Assembly: GCA_965249035.1 (NCBI GenBank)
Contig: CBDFKV010000006.1
Location: 186,001-250,000 of the forward strand
Source of the DNA: CBDFKV01 sp965249035
Lineage (GTDB): Bacteria; Pseudomonadota; Gammaproteobacteria; Arenicellales; Poriferihabitantaceae
Reading direction: 5' to 3'
DNA length: 64,000 nt
Shown here: piece after piece, positions 1-9,003 of the stretch
Numbering within the stretch: the stretch's first letter is position 1
Layout: each line of letters opens with the position of its first letter
Translations under genes and position numbers: made by a program
Notes under the pieces: generated by a model
Database searches by the model: none
Seen by the model: the letters and a program-made list of their open reading frames with translations, nothing else
Told to the model about the DNA's origin: nothing

Positions 1-234
1 CAAAGCACCGATCAGGCCGATCACTCCCAGTACAATGATCAGCGCCAACCAATCCGGAACGCGGCGTCGCTGCAGCCAAAACAATGCGGGTGCGCAAATA
101 ATCGCCACGAAAATTGCCATCAAAAATGGGGCGATCAAACCACTCGCTGCTTTCATACCCCACAAGACGATCACTACCGCCGCTGAAACGATCAGCATGC
201 GGGCGAAGCCGGTTGATTGATTAAGATCAAACAT
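1..234 (-). CDS. AI-2E family transporter, N-terminal fragment
   Basis: This is the first 78 codons of a gene that runs off the left edge of the window. The ATG is at 234 on the minus strand. The visible part has a short polar start, then two hydrophobic segments separated by a basic stretch (LQRRRVPDW). That is the N-terminal layout of the AI-2E/PerM membrane transporter family (PF01594), in which a membrane pair near the start is followed by a cytosolic basic loop. It starts 9 bases after the terC-like gene on the same strand, so the two may be cotranscribed. The family exports or takes up small molecules, or acts in Na+/H+ exchange; the substrate cannot be told here. The assignment rests on the N-terminus only. 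Confidence 0.7.
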   Translation of the reverse strand, partial: MFDLNQSTGFARMLIVSAAVVIVLWGMKAASGLIAPFLMAIFVAIICAPALFWLQRRRVPDWLALIIVLGVIGLIGAL

Positions 235-243
235 GAAGAGGCC

Positions 244-1044
244 TTAAGCGTGCTTTGAGTCTGGCTGGGTATATTCTTCAGCCATCAGCTTGCGGGTATA
301 TCTTGACTGCACCACGTCAACCAATACCAGCACGACGATGACAAAGTAAAACGTAGCTTTACTCATCGGCGTGATGTGATGGCCGAAAAATGATAACTGA
401 GCCAAATGCCCGCCCTCAGATAGCAGCATTACCCCAACAATCAACAAGATAAACAAACCCAGAACTTCGTATAGCCGATTCTTCTGTAAGAAATCCGCCA
501 CCCGATCGGCCAGCCACACCATCAAAATACCGCCAATAATAATCGCTGTCGCCATTACCGGGAATACGTCAGTCAGGGCAATCGCACTCAAAATGGAATC
601 AAAAGAAAATACCGATGTCATCACTGCAATGCTGACCAAGGTCATCGTGAAAGACGATTTGCTGTGCTGCGCATGCGATATATCATCGACCGCCAGCATG
701 TGCATGATTTCCTTGACTGCGGTGTACATGATGAATACTCCACCCAGCAGCACGATCACCGCGTGCAGATTAAAGTCCCCTTCCACTACGCCCGTCCAGT
801 TGAGCGAAAACAAAGAGTTACTGAATAGATCAATCATGCTCATCACTAGGAAAAGCAGAACAATCCTAAAAATCACCGCCAAGGCAATACCCAAGCGACG
901 GAGTTTGACTTGCTGGTGCTTGGGCACCCGCTTTGACTCTAAGGTAATGTAGAGCAGATTATCGAAGCCCAGCACTGCCTGCAGCATCGTTAGCATTGCT
1001 AGCGTGAACAAATTTTCCAGGGTAAATAAAGATTCCATTTTCAA
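244..1044 (-). CDS. TerC family integral membrane protein
   Basis: This 266-residue protein is mostly hydrophobic, with about seven to eight membrane segments. It carries the two acidic membrane motifs typical of TerC/Alx/YkoY proteins (PF03741): GFDN near residue 27 in the first helix and SFDSILSAIALTD near residue 145. Family members are linked to metal-ion (manganese) export and tellurite resistance, and these aspartates are thought to bind the metal. Length is normal for the family. It lies directly upstream of the AI-2E transporter gene. Nothing in the sequence shows which metal is handled. Confidence 0.88.
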   Translation of the reverse strand: MKMESLFTLENLFTLAMLTMLQAVLGFDNLLYITLESKRVPKHQQVKLRRLGIALAVIFRIVLLFLVMSMIDLFSNSLFSLNWTGVVEGDFNLHAVIVLLGGVFIMYTAVKEIMHMLAVDDISHAQHSKSSFTMTLVSIAVMTSVFSFDSILSAIALTDVFPVMATAIIIGGILMVWLADRVADFLQKNRLYEVLGLFILLIVGVMLLSEGGHLAQLSFFGHHITPMSKATFYFVIVVLVLVDVVQSRYTRKLMAEEYTQPDSKHA

Positions 1045-1169
1045 ACGTATACAATGATCAACAGGCGCTGATTATACCGAAACCACGAGACGCAGTTCTT
1101 TGATTGATTTGTGCGCATAAAGGGTTACAATTTGGGGTTCATTTCAACCATCAGAGTAGGAAGCACAAC

Positions 1170-1640
1170 ATGGGATTATTTGATTTTGCATCTAAAATCG
1201 GTAACAAACTATTTGGCAAGGATGACGACCCTGCTGAAGCCATTCAAAAACACATAGAGGAAGACAACCCCGGCGTTGATAATCTGGAAATCGTCGTCGA
1301 TGGTGACGTCGCCACCGTCAAAGGTAAGGCCAAAGATAAATCGGCGTATGAAAAAGCCATTTTAATGGCTGGCAACGTACTCGGAATTGGCGAAGTTAAA
1401 GCTGCTGAATTGGAAGTTGAAGCTGCCACACAAACAGAAACTCCCGCAGCTGTAGTAGTCGACGAGACGGTTTACTATACCATCGAAAAAGGTGACACTC
1501 TTTGGGCAATCTCTAAAAAGTACCTAGGAAATGGCGCAAAATATACTGAGATTTTTGAAGCCAACCGTGAAGTCATCAAAGACCCAGACTTGATCTTCCC
1601 AGGGCAGAAAATTCGCATCCCGAACAGCATTAAACAGTAA
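1170..1640 (+). CDS. kbp: BON-LysM protein, Kbp/YgaU type (K+-binding protein)
   Basis: I place the start at the ATG at 1170, where the protein begins MGLFDFASKIGNKLFG after an AGGAAG ribosome binding site. An in-frame start at 1104 would add an unlike 22-residue leader. The 156 residues hold an N-terminal BON domain (about 30-80, VVDGDVATVKGKAKDKSAYEKA) and a C-terminal LysM domain (about 105-153, YYTIEKGDTLWAISKKYLG and IFPGQKIRIP). This is the architecture and length of E. coli Kbp (149 residues), a cytosolic potassium sensor. It is a single gene followed by a strong terminator. Confidence 0.88.
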   Translation: MGLFDFASKIGNKLFGKDDDPAEAIQKHIEEDNPGVDNLEIVVDGDVATVKGKAKDKSAYEKAILMAGNVLGIGEVKAAELEVEAATQTETPAAVVVDETVYYTIEKGDTLWAISKKYLGNGAKYTEIFEANREVIKDPDLIFPGQKIRIPNSIKQ

Positions 1641-1657
1641 TCACCTGATTGATACTT

Positions 1658-1700
1658 GCCAGCGCGCTTGTTTTTTACAATAACGCGCTGGCTGTTTTTT
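1658..1700 (+). terminator. rho-independent terminator after kbp
   Basis: A 9-bp stem, gccagcgcg (1658-1666) with cgcgctggc (1684-1692), encloses a 17-base loop. A T-rich run (tgtttttt) follows. It starts 18 bases after the kbp stop codon and reads in the plus direction, separating kbp from the convergent hda gene. Confidence 0.85.
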
Positions 1701-1727
1701 AGAGTATTCCTTTTTCCCCTGCTCAGA

Positions 1728-2399
1728 CTATTTCAGGAGTTCTCGTAACAGCGGGATCGTCACCTTACGCTTTTCCTTCAAGGATGCAGCATCCAGCCGA
1801 TTCAAAATTTCAAACAAACTGCTGATCTCACGAGTTTCATGAGTCATCAGCCATGAGATCACTTTGGGTGACAATTCAAACCCGCGCATTGCAGCGCGTT
1901 GCGCTAACGCCTGTGCTTTGCCGTTATCGTCTAAAAGAACCAGCTCAAAAACCTGCGACATATTCAAACGTGACACAAGGTCTGGCAGTTTAATGCCCAT
2001 GGCAGATGGTGGGCGCAAGGTAGTCAGTAGCAATACGCCTCGTAGCTGGCGTACCGCCTCAAACCAAGCCAACAATGATTGTTCGGCCTGCTGATCACCA
2101 GCGAACCGATCGGCATCATCAATTGCAATGACCCCTTTTGCGGCGCTGGATGGTAACGTATCAATGGGATCTTGATAGCAGGTTAAGCCACCGACTCGTG
2201 CTGCCTGGCAAAACGCATTAAGTAAATGGCTCTTTCCCACCCCCTTCGGCCCCCAAAGCACAATGACTTGGCCTCGCTCCGGCGGGAAACCAATGAGTGC
2301 CTCTTTCAGCCAGCTAACAATGGGTGCATTGCCAGCGTCTAAGTAATTATCAAAGCTTGCCTCCACTTCCATTTGTATCGGCAAGACTAACTGACTCAT
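1728..2399 (-). CDS. hda: DnaA regulatory inactivator Hda
   Basis: This 223-residue AAA+ protein is homologous to the DnaA ATPase domain. Residues 3-7 (QLVLP) form the beta-clamp binding motif that lets Hda act with the DNA-loaded sliding clamp to trigger ATP hydrolysis by DnaA. A Walker A motif (GPKGVGKSH) lies at about 50-58 and a Walker B (GVIAIDDADRF) near 90. The C-terminal part has sensor-like helices (SRLNMSQVFEL, THETREISSLFEILNRLD). Length and layout match gammaproteobacterial Hda. The ATG is 2 bases after the stop of the phosphatidyltransferase gene, so the two are probably cotranscribed. Confidence 0.93.
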   Translation of the reverse strand: MSQLVLPIQMEVEASFDNYLDAGNAPIVSWLKEALIGFPPERGQVIVLWGPKGVGKSHLLNAFCQAARVGGLTCYQDPIDTLPSSAAKGVIAIDDADRFAGDQQAEQSLLAWFEAVRQLRGVLLLTTLRPPSAMGIKLPDLVSRLNMSQVFELVLLDDNGKAQALAQRAAMRGFELSPKVISWLMTHETREISSLFEILNRLDAASLKEKRKVTIPLLRELLK

Positions 2400-2401
2400 A
2401 T

Positions 2402-2941
2402 CTAGCTTTCCTCGTGATGCATGCTGCCTTGCCAGACATACAAAACACCACTGATCAAGCTGGTTGCCGCCACACCATACACCAACCCATCAATCATCCA
2501 AGCGACATTTAGCCAACCTGCAAGCGCGATTAACACCACCACGACCAAAACGATTTGTAGCAGCGTGTTGAGCTTACTGACTAACATGGGTTTCACAGAC
2601 GGTTCGTCGCCCAATGCGACCAACATCCAATACCCACCAACGATGATCAAGTCACGAAAAATAACTATCATCAGCAGCCAAAAAGGCACGAAGCCACCCA
2701 GACTGAGCATGGTATAAGTACTAATAATCAATAGCTTGTCAGCGATAGGATCTAACATCGCGCCCAACTCACTTTGCAACTGAAAGCGCTTGGCGATGTA
2801 ACCATCAAGCCCGTCCGATACGCCAGCAGCGAAAAATACTATCAAGGCAGTCTGATAGTCTGAATTTCTGAGTAGCACCACAATGACTGGCACCATAAGG
2901 ATACGCAGCAAAGATAAAATGTTTGGTATTTGTGCAATCAT
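2402..2941 (-). CDS. CDP-alcohol phosphatidyltransferase (PgsA-like)
   Basis: This 179-residue integral membrane enzyme carries the CDP-alcohol phosphotransferase signature: the four metal-coordinating aspartates are seen in SDGLDGYIAKRF and LGAMLDPIADKLL (residues about 42-70). The usual AR of the DGxxAR motif is AK here. The rest is hydrophobic, with about five to six membrane spans. Closest in type to CDP-diacylglycerol-glycerol-3-phosphate 3-phosphatidyltransferase (PgsA), the first committed step to phosphatidylglycerol. It may be a second PgsA-like paralogue rather than the essential one, so no symbol is given. It is transcribed with hda. Confidence 0.85.
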   Translation of the reverse strand: MIAQIPNILSLLRILMVPVIVVLLRNSDYQTALIVFFAAGVSDGLDGYIAKRFQLQSELGAMLDPIADKLLIISTYTMLSLGGFVPFWLLMIVIFRDLIIVGGYWMLVALGDEPSVKPMLVSKLNTLLQIVLVVVVLIALAGWLNVAWMIDGLVYGVAATSLISGVLYVWQGSMHHEES

Positions 2942-3311
2942 TACCTAGAAATTCTCATCAAGAGTCGTTCAGCCAGTCGTTACATAACAGCATCGATCAA
3001 GAGCTACACTTCACTCGCTTAGATTATAGTCGTTCGCAACGCGCTAGCTGCAACGATACCGGCCCGTAACAACCGAACTGATTCATATAGATATCGGTCG
3101 GGGTAAGGTGTTGATGATGTCAAGTGAGCAACATAGAACGAGCTAGATTGATTGATTCATCGACGCCTATTCAACCCAATCAGAGGTGTTCCGCCCGTCG
3201 AATATGAAACAGGTGCCAACTGAAAACCGAGTCAACTCACGTGGCGTCATTCAAATAAAATTGTCTCCAACCAACCTAGGGTGAATCAGGATTCCTCAGC
3301 AACGTCACTAT
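2942..3311. other. intergenic region, no gene seen
   Basis: About 370 bases lie between the start of the phosphatidyltransferase gene and the end of the lipoprotein operon. I see no coding pattern, RNA gene or clear repeat. It must hold the promoter of the phosphatidyltransferase-hda pair, but no convincing -35/-10 pair stood out. Confidence 0.5.
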
Positions 3312-3905
3312 TTATGAGCCTTTAGCTAATCGGGCAGAATTGATCAAGGCGTTGAATTCATCCTCATAGGTAGAAAAATAGTGTTCTTTGGGCGCATTGC
3401 ACCGCACCATTGATACCCCCTTTTTACCTCTCACCAGCAACACCTTAGATTGATAGGTTAACCCAAAATCAGTATCGTACACAAGACCAAACTTGGCTGC
3501 TTCAGTGGCTCCATCCAGGGCAAATAGTTCGGGAGACACCAGTGCTACGTTAAGCGCTCCTGCCCCTTTGATTGCATCGACGTACAGTTCCAGCAGTGAC
3601 TCTACACTTTGCCCTTCTTCAATCATAAAAGACTCGGCCGATTTCTGTGGTAGTACAGCTAGTCCTTTCAAAATTGACTGGCCTTTATTTATCGTGGTTA
3701 AAGCAATCGAATTCAGATGGAAGCCGTCCCTTGTCCAGTAGGTTATGTCTCCCTTAGTAGTTTTCGACCAGCTTCCCGGTGACTCCAACACGATTTGCCC
3801 GGACACCACCTCGCCTTGCTCGACCAGCTGCATAGTTTCGCAGCCAACCATTAATAAGCTAATACCTAACAGTGCGAGTACTTTATACCATTTATTCACT
3901 AACAT
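3312..3905 (-). CDS. hypothetical lipoprotein of the M48 protease operon
   Basis: I do not recognise this 197-residue protein. It has a short signal peptide and lipobox (LLMVGC, cysteine at about residue 22), so it should be a lipid-anchored envelope protein. The mature part is soluble, without obvious repeats or catalytic motifs. It overlaps the end of the M48 protease gene upstream by 14 bases and is the last gene of a three-gene envelope operon, so translation is probably coupled. A role linked to outer-membrane quality control follows from that company only. Confidence 0.8.
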   Translation of the reverse strand: MLVNKWYKVLALLGISLLMVGCETMQLVEQGEVVSGQIVLESPGSWSKTTKGDITYWTRDGFHLNSIALTTINKGQSILKGLAVLPQKSAESFMIEEGQSVESLLELYVDAIKGAGALNVALVSPELFALDGATEAAKFGLVYDTDFGLTYQSKVLLVRGKKGVSMVRCNAPKEHYFSTYEDEFNALINSARLAKGS

Positions 3906-5070
3906 TTTCCATCTCCAACAATCGGATTTTTGACTGAACTAAGCTTGAGTCAAAGGCATCCGGAACCTCCGCCAGATAGCGCCTATAAGCGTGAATTGCA
4001 TCATTTTTTTTGGATAAATCGCCATACAGTTCTCCCAGGCGTTTATAAGCCACGTAGTTTGGCTTGTCAGCCTTATTTTGCAGATATCCTTGATAATGCT
4101 GAATCGCTTTTTCAGGGTCTGAGTCATCCCCTCGTTTTCGATATAACTCGGCCAAGGCGAAGTCCAGCTGAGATTGTTCATAGCCAGACCGTTTATTGAA
4201 ATGTATTAACAGACGTTCGGTTTCTTCAAATTGTCGTTTAGCCACCTCATCTTTTAGCCACTTGTCGTGATGAGGCTGCACAATGTGATGATAAAGTTGA
4301 TTGTCACGTGCGATGGGTGGATTCAAAGACTGTTGCTTAATCGTTTCCACTCGGGTTTCTATGCCTGGATGAGTGGCCAAAAATAACCCTTTATTTTTAT
4401 CTGGTCCTTCTTCTATCAATACCGTGGCAAACAGCTGCGCGCCACTAGCCGGGTCACGCTGCATTTGGGTTAAGACTTGGACCGCATACGTATCCGACTC
4501 CTCTTCGTGTTGACGACTGTTCTTAGCCAAAATACCCAAAGTAGCTAAATTACTAAACACGCCATACGGTCCGACTGCAATATTAATAACCGACAAAAGG
4601 CCCGCCGCATTTTTAGTTTTACGGTACCGTTTCAACGAGTGTTGCTTGACATAATGACCAATTTCGTGAGCTAAAACAAAAGCCAGTTGATTCTCTGAGT
4701 TTGCTCGCAGGAGCAGACCACTCCATACCACCATCGCGCCGTTAGGCATCATATAGGCATTAAAGTGGGGAACTTCATGAACATATACACGAATATCCTT
4801 GCAATAGGACCCCGCTAACTCACACACCATCTCCTCCAAATATTGAACCAGTTCAGGATCATAAATACGATTAGGTGCTGTTTTTAGCGATTTTTCATGG
4901 CGGTCAGACACCAATATAAGTCCAGCTGCATCTGTATTATTGGCATGCGTTCCACCCGGTTTAATATCGGCAACAGGAACCGTTTGGCAGCTGCCAAGCA
5001 ACAGAAAACAAAGCAATAAAACAGTACGGCATCCCACACTTGGCGACCAAAGTGAAAGAACTGCTCGCAT
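3892..5070 (-). CDS. M48 family metalloprotease lipoprotein with TPR tail (BepA-like)
   Basis: This 392-residue protein starts with a signal peptide and lipobox (LLLGSC, cysteine near residue 28). The zinc protease core follows: HEIGH at residues 135-139 supplies two histidines and the catalytic glutamate, and the EESD motif further on (RQHEEESDTYA) supplies the third ligand. The last 120 residues are tetratricopeptide-like helices (LAELYRKRGDDSDPEKAIQHY, YKRLGELYGDLSKKNDAIHAY). The order protease-TPR is that of BepA/YfgC, which clears stalled outer-membrane proteins in the periplasm. It is the middle gene of the envelope operon, 2 bases after the upstream gene. No missing key residue is seen. 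Confidence 0.88.
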   Translation of the reverse strand: MRAVLSLWSPSVGCRTVLLLCFLLLGSCQTVPVADIKPGGTHANNTDAAGLILVSDRHEKSLKTAPNRIYDPELVQYLEEMVCELAGSYCKDIRVYVHEVPHFNAYMMPNGAMVVWSGLLLRANSENQLAFVLAHEIGHYVKQHSLKRYRKTKNAAGLLSVINIAVGPYGVFSNLATLGILAKNSRQHEEESDTYAVQVLTQMQRDPASGAQLFATVLIEEGPDKNKGLFLATHPGIETRVETIKQQSLNPPIARDNQLYHHIVQPHHDKWLKDEVAKRQFEETERLLIHFNKRSGYEQSQLDFALAELYRKRGDDSDPEKAIQHYQGYLQNKADKPNYVAYKRLGELYGDLSKKNDAIHAYRRYLAEVPDAFDSSLVQSKIRLLEMENVSE

Positions 5071-5072
5071 CT

Positions 5073-5849
5073 CTACTCCTCGCTGCTATTTTTGGGTAGC
5101 TCGGAAAACTCTATTCCGGGAAAGTTAGCCAATAATGCAGAGACTGCAGGAAGTGATTTGTCAAGCTGTCTTAAATCGCCCCGTGGCAGTGTTAATTGAT
5201 TAAACCAGACAACTTTCCCCGTCTGTAAATCCACCAGACTGGCAAACCCAAACTGATAATGTGTGACTACTGCGACGCCCGTTAAAGCCGCGGCAAGAAG
5301 TGAGACAGCAACCCGCCCACCTGATGTGTATCCTCGGCGCATGTGAACGAACAACGCATAATCTGCACCACTTAATTCTTGGATTAGCTGGGCACCTGAA
5401 CCAACTGTCCAAGTGGGATTTTCCTTCTTTGTAGGCAATTTAAGCGTGTCATTTTGAATGATGCTAATCCCAACCACTTGATTCAACTTCTCAACTTGCC
5501 GGTGGCGGACGTAATCTAGCTCGTCAGGAATATCCAATAAATTAAACTCTATCCCTGACCCTTGAGTATATTGGCTTAAGGTAGTGAGAAAGTTTTTTTC
5601 GCTATTTTCGGTCCAATCAGCCCGAACTTCTGTGCTACCAGCCAGCACCCGCTCCATCTGAAAGTCCAATTCAAACAGCGCTATCTTGGTAATACCATCA
5701 GCACGGCTTAATTCACTGTCTACAAGGTGATTAAACTCAGCTGCTAACACACTTTTGGAAAAAAACAGATGCACCGTAAACACAAGCACCCAGAGGGTTA
5801 AGTAAGCAGCTCGAATAAACCATGATTTGACACTCCTAAAGGTATTCAT
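5073..5849 (-). CDS. hypothetical secreted protein, first gene of envelope operon
   Basis: This 258-residue protein has an N-terminal signal peptide (hydrophobic stretch at about 12-36, ending near SVLAAEF). A second hydrophobic stretch around residues 183-198 (VSLLAAALTGVAVVTHY) may be a membrane segment or buried helix. I do not recognise a family. The pattern of a predicted ligand-binding domain followed by LVDLQTGKVVWFNQL recalls envelope proteins annotated only as hypothetical. It is the promoter-proximal gene of the operon with the M48 protease and the lipoprotein, which suggests a shared role in envelope maintenance. Confidence 0.75.
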   Translation of the reverse strand: MNTFRSVKSWFIRAAYLTLWVLVFTVHLFFSKSVLAAEFNHLVDSELSRADGITKIALFELDFQMERVLAGSTEVRADWTENSEKNFLTTLSQYTQGSGIEFNLLDIPDELDYVRHRQVEKLNQVVGISIIQNDTLKLPTKKENPTWTVGSGAQLIQELSGADYALFVHMRRGYTSGGRVAVSLLAAALTGVAVVTHYQFGFASLVDLQTGKVVWFNQLTLPRGDLRQLDKSLPAVSALLANFPGIEFSELPKNSSEE

Positions 5850-6252
5850 CTTACCTCCTAATTATTATTCGAATCCTGTACCCAACCACATTATAACCAA
5901 ACTGACGAACCCCAGATTGGATTTTTTACGCCCGGCTCAAGCGAGCTTAGAATACGGGGCACCCTGAAAGTCCCTTAGTGTAACCAAATCAAACAGGCAG
6001 AAACCTCGACAGCTTGACTGCTCGACAGCCAAATTTTGATTGTCTCAGAGAAACTCGGAATGATCACTGAGTCTCCCAACAACGCTTGATGGTAAATTTT
6101 GTTTCTTAAAAATTGAAATCGTGCTAGGAAGTCGGCTATACTGCCGTTAAGTAGCCGAGTAGAAGGATTTGTAGTTAAGGGTACTGCGAGAGCGAAATAG
6201 AGGGCAGCAAGTGCATCGGCTAATCGACAATCAAGGATATTAGGGGGAAAGT
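5850..6252. other. divergent intergenic region
   Basis: About 400 bases separate the minus-strand envelope operon from the plus-strand OmpA gene. Both promoters should lie here. Reading frames inside it overlap the ompA-like gene on the opposite strand or are short and lack family likeness, so I call no gene. Confidence 0.5.
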
Positions 6253-7764
6253 ATGGCTTGTTCTTTGTGCAAATACGGCGCTGGTATGCGGGCTTCACGT
6301 TGGTGGCTGTGGCTACTTTTGGGTTTGCTCGCGATTTATCTCCTGATGTTATTTTCCAAATGGCGCTCCATCGAAGACGACGTTCAAACGCGAACCAACA
6401 CGGCACTCTCTGATGCAGGCTATGCCTGGGCGACTACAAACCAACATGACCGTGGTCGTGACGTCCTTTTGACCGGTTCAGCACCTTCTCCAGAGGCCTT
6501 GGACCAAGCGATAAAAGTTGCTGAGGATGTTAACGGCGTTCGTATTGTCGAGCACCAACTTAGTATCGTGCCATTGGAAAAAGCCAGTTTCGGATTCAGA
6601 AACTTGAACGACGGTGGGATAGAATTATCTGGCTTATTGCCCAGTAAAGCAGCAGCTGACATCGGATTGAACTCAGCCAAACAAAGCTACGGTGAGATGG
6701 TCGTAGATAAGCAGCTGCAAATAGGTGAGTCGGTAGAACCCGCCAATTGGATGGATCAAAGCACTCCTCTTATCTCTTTACTCAAAGGCGTGAAAGAGGG
6801 GGGTTGGAGCTTCGATGGAGAACATGCAAAAGTAACTGGCATTGTGCGTAATCAGAGCGACAAAGACCAGCTATTACAGGGCATTCGCGAGCATTTTGAT
6901 GGCCCATTTGAAGACACACTCCAAGTAATACCTTATCAAGCGCCGCAGCTAGATATTGTCTCACAAACCAACAACGGCCAAACGGTGATAACCGTACGGG
7001 GTCGGGTCGCCAGTCAGGCCATCTCGGACCAAATACTTCAGGGTGTTGCCGAGCGCGTTGGAGCTGGCAACGTTGTCAATCAGTTAGTCATAGATACGGA
7101 AGTCGAACCAGTCAGTGAATTTGGTCAGCTAACGTCTGGGTGGCTCGGGCAACTTAAAAACGGTGCTCTAACACTTGCAGATAAGGTAGCTACCTTGCGA
7201 GGAGAGTTTCCAGACCAAGCAACTCAAACCAGTGTGGTTCACCGGTCACAAGAGTTGCTGGCAACGGATGGCTATACACTTGAAGATCTGTCTACGGTAC
7301 GGCAGTCACCTGCACCAGCGCCTACTGTGGTAACCGCTCAGCCGGAAGTGCCTAGCCTGGCACCGTTAACACCCATCCAGCTTGAACAAATTGTGTCCTG
7401 TCAGACACAAATTGATACCGTGATGCAGGGTAAGAAAATTCTATTTGCCACTGACAGCACCGAGATCAGCTCTGAAAGTTACGAATTGCTGAAGGGTATC
7501 GCTGACATAGCAAGTAATTGTCAATCCTCGTTGTACGGGCGGATTATTGAAGTAAACGGCCACACGGATAACGTCGGCGATCCAGAGTATAACCGGACGC
7601 TCAGCGAGCAGCGAGCCAGTGCAGTGCGCACCTACCTAGTTGGACTGGGTATCCCAGAACATATCTTACGCGCCATTGGATACGGTGAAACTCAGCCGAT
7701 TGCAGACAACGACAGTGAAAACGGACGGGCCATAAACCGCCGCATTCAATTTAACATTCGATAA
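6253..7764 (+). CDS. OmpA family protein with BON-like repeats
   Basis: This 503-residue protein starts at an ATG preceded by a strong GGGGGAAAG ribosome binding site. A basic tip and one membrane helix (about 16-34, WWLWLLLGLLAIYLLML) anchor it in the inner membrane. Residues about 60-330 contain two to three BON-like units (DVLLTGSAPSPEALDQAIKV; ITVRGRVASQAISDQILQGV). The C-terminus is a full OmpA peptidoglycan-binding domain (from about 435, NGHTDNVG, LSEQRASAVRTYL, AINRRI). This architecture resembles mycobacterial ArfA. It probably tethers the envelope to peptidoglycan. The next gene follows after 17 bases and is very likely cotranscribed. Confidence 0.85.
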   Translation: MACSLCKYGAGMRASRWWLWLLLGLLAIYLLMLFSKWRSIEDDVQTRTNTALSDAGYAWATTNQHDRGRDVLLTGSAPSPEALDQAIKVAEDVNGVRIVEHQLSIVPLEKASFGFRNLNDGGIELSGLLPSKAAADIGLNSAKQSYGEMVVDKQLQIGESVEPANWMDQSTPLISLLKGVKEGGWSFDGEHAKVTGIVRNQSDKDQLLQGIREHFDGPFEDTLQVIPYQAPQLDIVSQTNNGQTVITVRGRVASQAISDQILQGVAERVGAGNVVNQLVIDTEVEPVSEFGQLTSGWLGQLKNGALTLADKVATLRGEFPDQATQTSVVHRSQELLATDGYTLEDLSTVRQSPAPAPTVVTAQPEVPSLAPLTPIQLEQIVSCQTQIDTVMQGKKILFATDSTEISSESYELLKGIADIASNCQSSLYGRIIEVNGHTDNVGDPEYNRTLSEQRASAVRTYLVGLGIPEHILRAIGYGETQPIADNDSENGRAINRRIQFNIR

Positions 7765-7781
7765 AAAGGAGACCATCTATC

Positions 7782-8387
7782 ATGACCTATTTATTTATGC
7801 AGACACTATTTTGGATCGCATTGGCTTTCCTATTGGGGCTGTTACTCGGCTGGCTGTTATGCAGCAGATGCTGTCGGAAAACAGGGGTGGATGAAACCTT
7901 GGCTGCTACCGGTAGTATGGGTGCTGGCATAGCTGCTGCGGATACCGATACCGATACAGAGACCGAATTTGAGGCGGCGATCGACAGAGGATCATTAGCT
8001 GATTCAGAGTCATTTGATTCAGGGGCAATAGCTGATTCAGAGTCATTTGATTCAGGGGCAATAGCTGATTCAGAGTTAATTACCGATAGCATGCAGCCGC
8101 AGGGGATTAATGCCCCTGAGGGTGAAGCGGATGATTTAAAACGTATTTCCGGTGTTGGCCCGGTAATTGAGAGGACGTTAAATGAACTAGGTATTTGGCA
8201 CTTTTATCAAATTGCTGATTTCAGTGCTGACAACATTCGCTGGGTTGATAGATACATAGACTTCCCAGGGCGAATCGATAGAGAAGATTGGGTTAACCAA
8301 GCTTATCGTTTAGCTGAGGGCAAAAGAACAGAGTTTGCAAAACGCTATGATCGTGGTGAAGTCGGCGACGATAATCCAAACAGCTAA
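7782..8387 (+). CDS. membrane-anchored protein with acidic repeats and C-terminal HhH-like domain
   Basis: This 201-residue protein has one N-terminal membrane helix (about 5-28) with a CSRCC cluster at its end. A long acidic low-complexity linker follows, containing an 11-residue repeat (DSESFDSGAIA, twice plus a partial copy). The C-terminus (about 118-190) is a helix-hairpin-helix-like domain (DDLKRISGVGPVIERTLNELG) of the kind found fused to small membrane proteins and in complex-I-associated proteins. It is cotranscribed with the OmpA protein, so a joint envelope or scaffolding role is likely. The exact function is unknown. The repeat may vary in copy number between strains. Confidence 0.8.
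   Translation: MTYLFMQTLFWIALAFLLGLLLGWLLCSRCCRKTGVDETLAATGSMGAGIAAADTDTDTETEFEAAIDRGSLADSESFDSGAIADSESFDSGAIADSELITDSMQPQGINAPEGEADDLKRISGVGPVIERTLNELGIWHFYQIADFSADNIRWVDRYIDFPGRIDREDWVNQAYRLAEGKRTEFAKRYDRGEVGDDNPNS
8001..8075 (+). repeat. 33-bp in-frame tandem repeat
   Basis: The unit gattcagagtcatttgattc plus 13 further bases (8001-8033) is repeated exactly at 8034-8066, and a 9-base partial copy follows to 8075. The unit is 33 bases, so it keeps frame and encodes 11 residues. Identical copies suggest recent slippage. Confidence 0.95.
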
Positions 8388-9003
8388 ATTCGAGAGTTGA
8401 TTAGGATAAGAGCCGCTGTTTGATTGTCAGGCAGCGGCTTTTCTGATCATTTCTCTCGCATAAAGCGCCATTTATCAGCATCAACGTAATGAGAAACTAA
8501 TGCGCGACCGCATTTAGTCGCGCCTTCGGAAACCGGATAAGGCCCATAAGTGTTGGCGCATGTGCTACTTCTGCTTGCATCTTTAGCATCAATTCAACGT
8601 ATCCTGGCTCTGAGGACGATCTCTGAGCACACTGCCTAATCCTGCCGCCGGATAATCCGGTTAGCTTAACCCAGCAAACATACGGTTCGACAACCACGTT
8701 ACAACCTACTCGTCCAGCCTCAGCAGGTCATTACGCGTGGCAACAACTGACTTTCCCCTGATAATCTCATCATTTCTCGATCAACTAGTGTGAACAATTG
8801 ACTTAATGCTAGCATTCAGGCGAAACAACACATTCAATCAGTCACATAATTCTCAACTAACTTAGAATGCCGACTGTAGCCTAACTGGAGAATCAGCTCA
8901 TGCTTGAGTTTTATCGCTTTGTGATAAGCCGTATAGTTGATCTGACCTCTAGCCGCGCGTAAAAACACACTCACCAATTGCCTCACCACTTGAGATAAAC
9001 ACA
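8388..9003. other. long intergenic region with possible gene decay
   Basis: About 616 bases lie without a convincing gene. After the terminator, the minus strand around 8836-8997 reads as a protein-like tail (GQINYTAYHKAIKLKHELIL) that ends in a stop near 8836. Its upstream part runs into the next gene, so it may be the leftover 3' end of a lost gene. I could not name a family. The rest shows nothing recognisable. Confidence 0.35.
8411..8442 (+). terminator. rho-independent terminator after the OmpA-HhH pair
   Basis: An 8-bp perfect stem, agccgctg (8411-8418) with cagcggct (8432-8439), is followed by a short T run. It lies 24 bases after the stop codon of the HhH protein. Confidence 0.8.

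Noticed and set aside
5975..6406. 143-residue minus-strand frame in the divergent spacer
   Set aside because: It overlaps the OmpA gene start, and its composition does not look like a protein.
8001..8075. Direct repeats that could suggest a CRISPR
   Set aside because: Copies are adjacent with no spacers, in frame inside a gene, and no cas genes are present.
8497..8697. 66-residue minus-strand frame
   Set aside because: No family likeness, no ribosome binding site, and no neighbour on the same strand.
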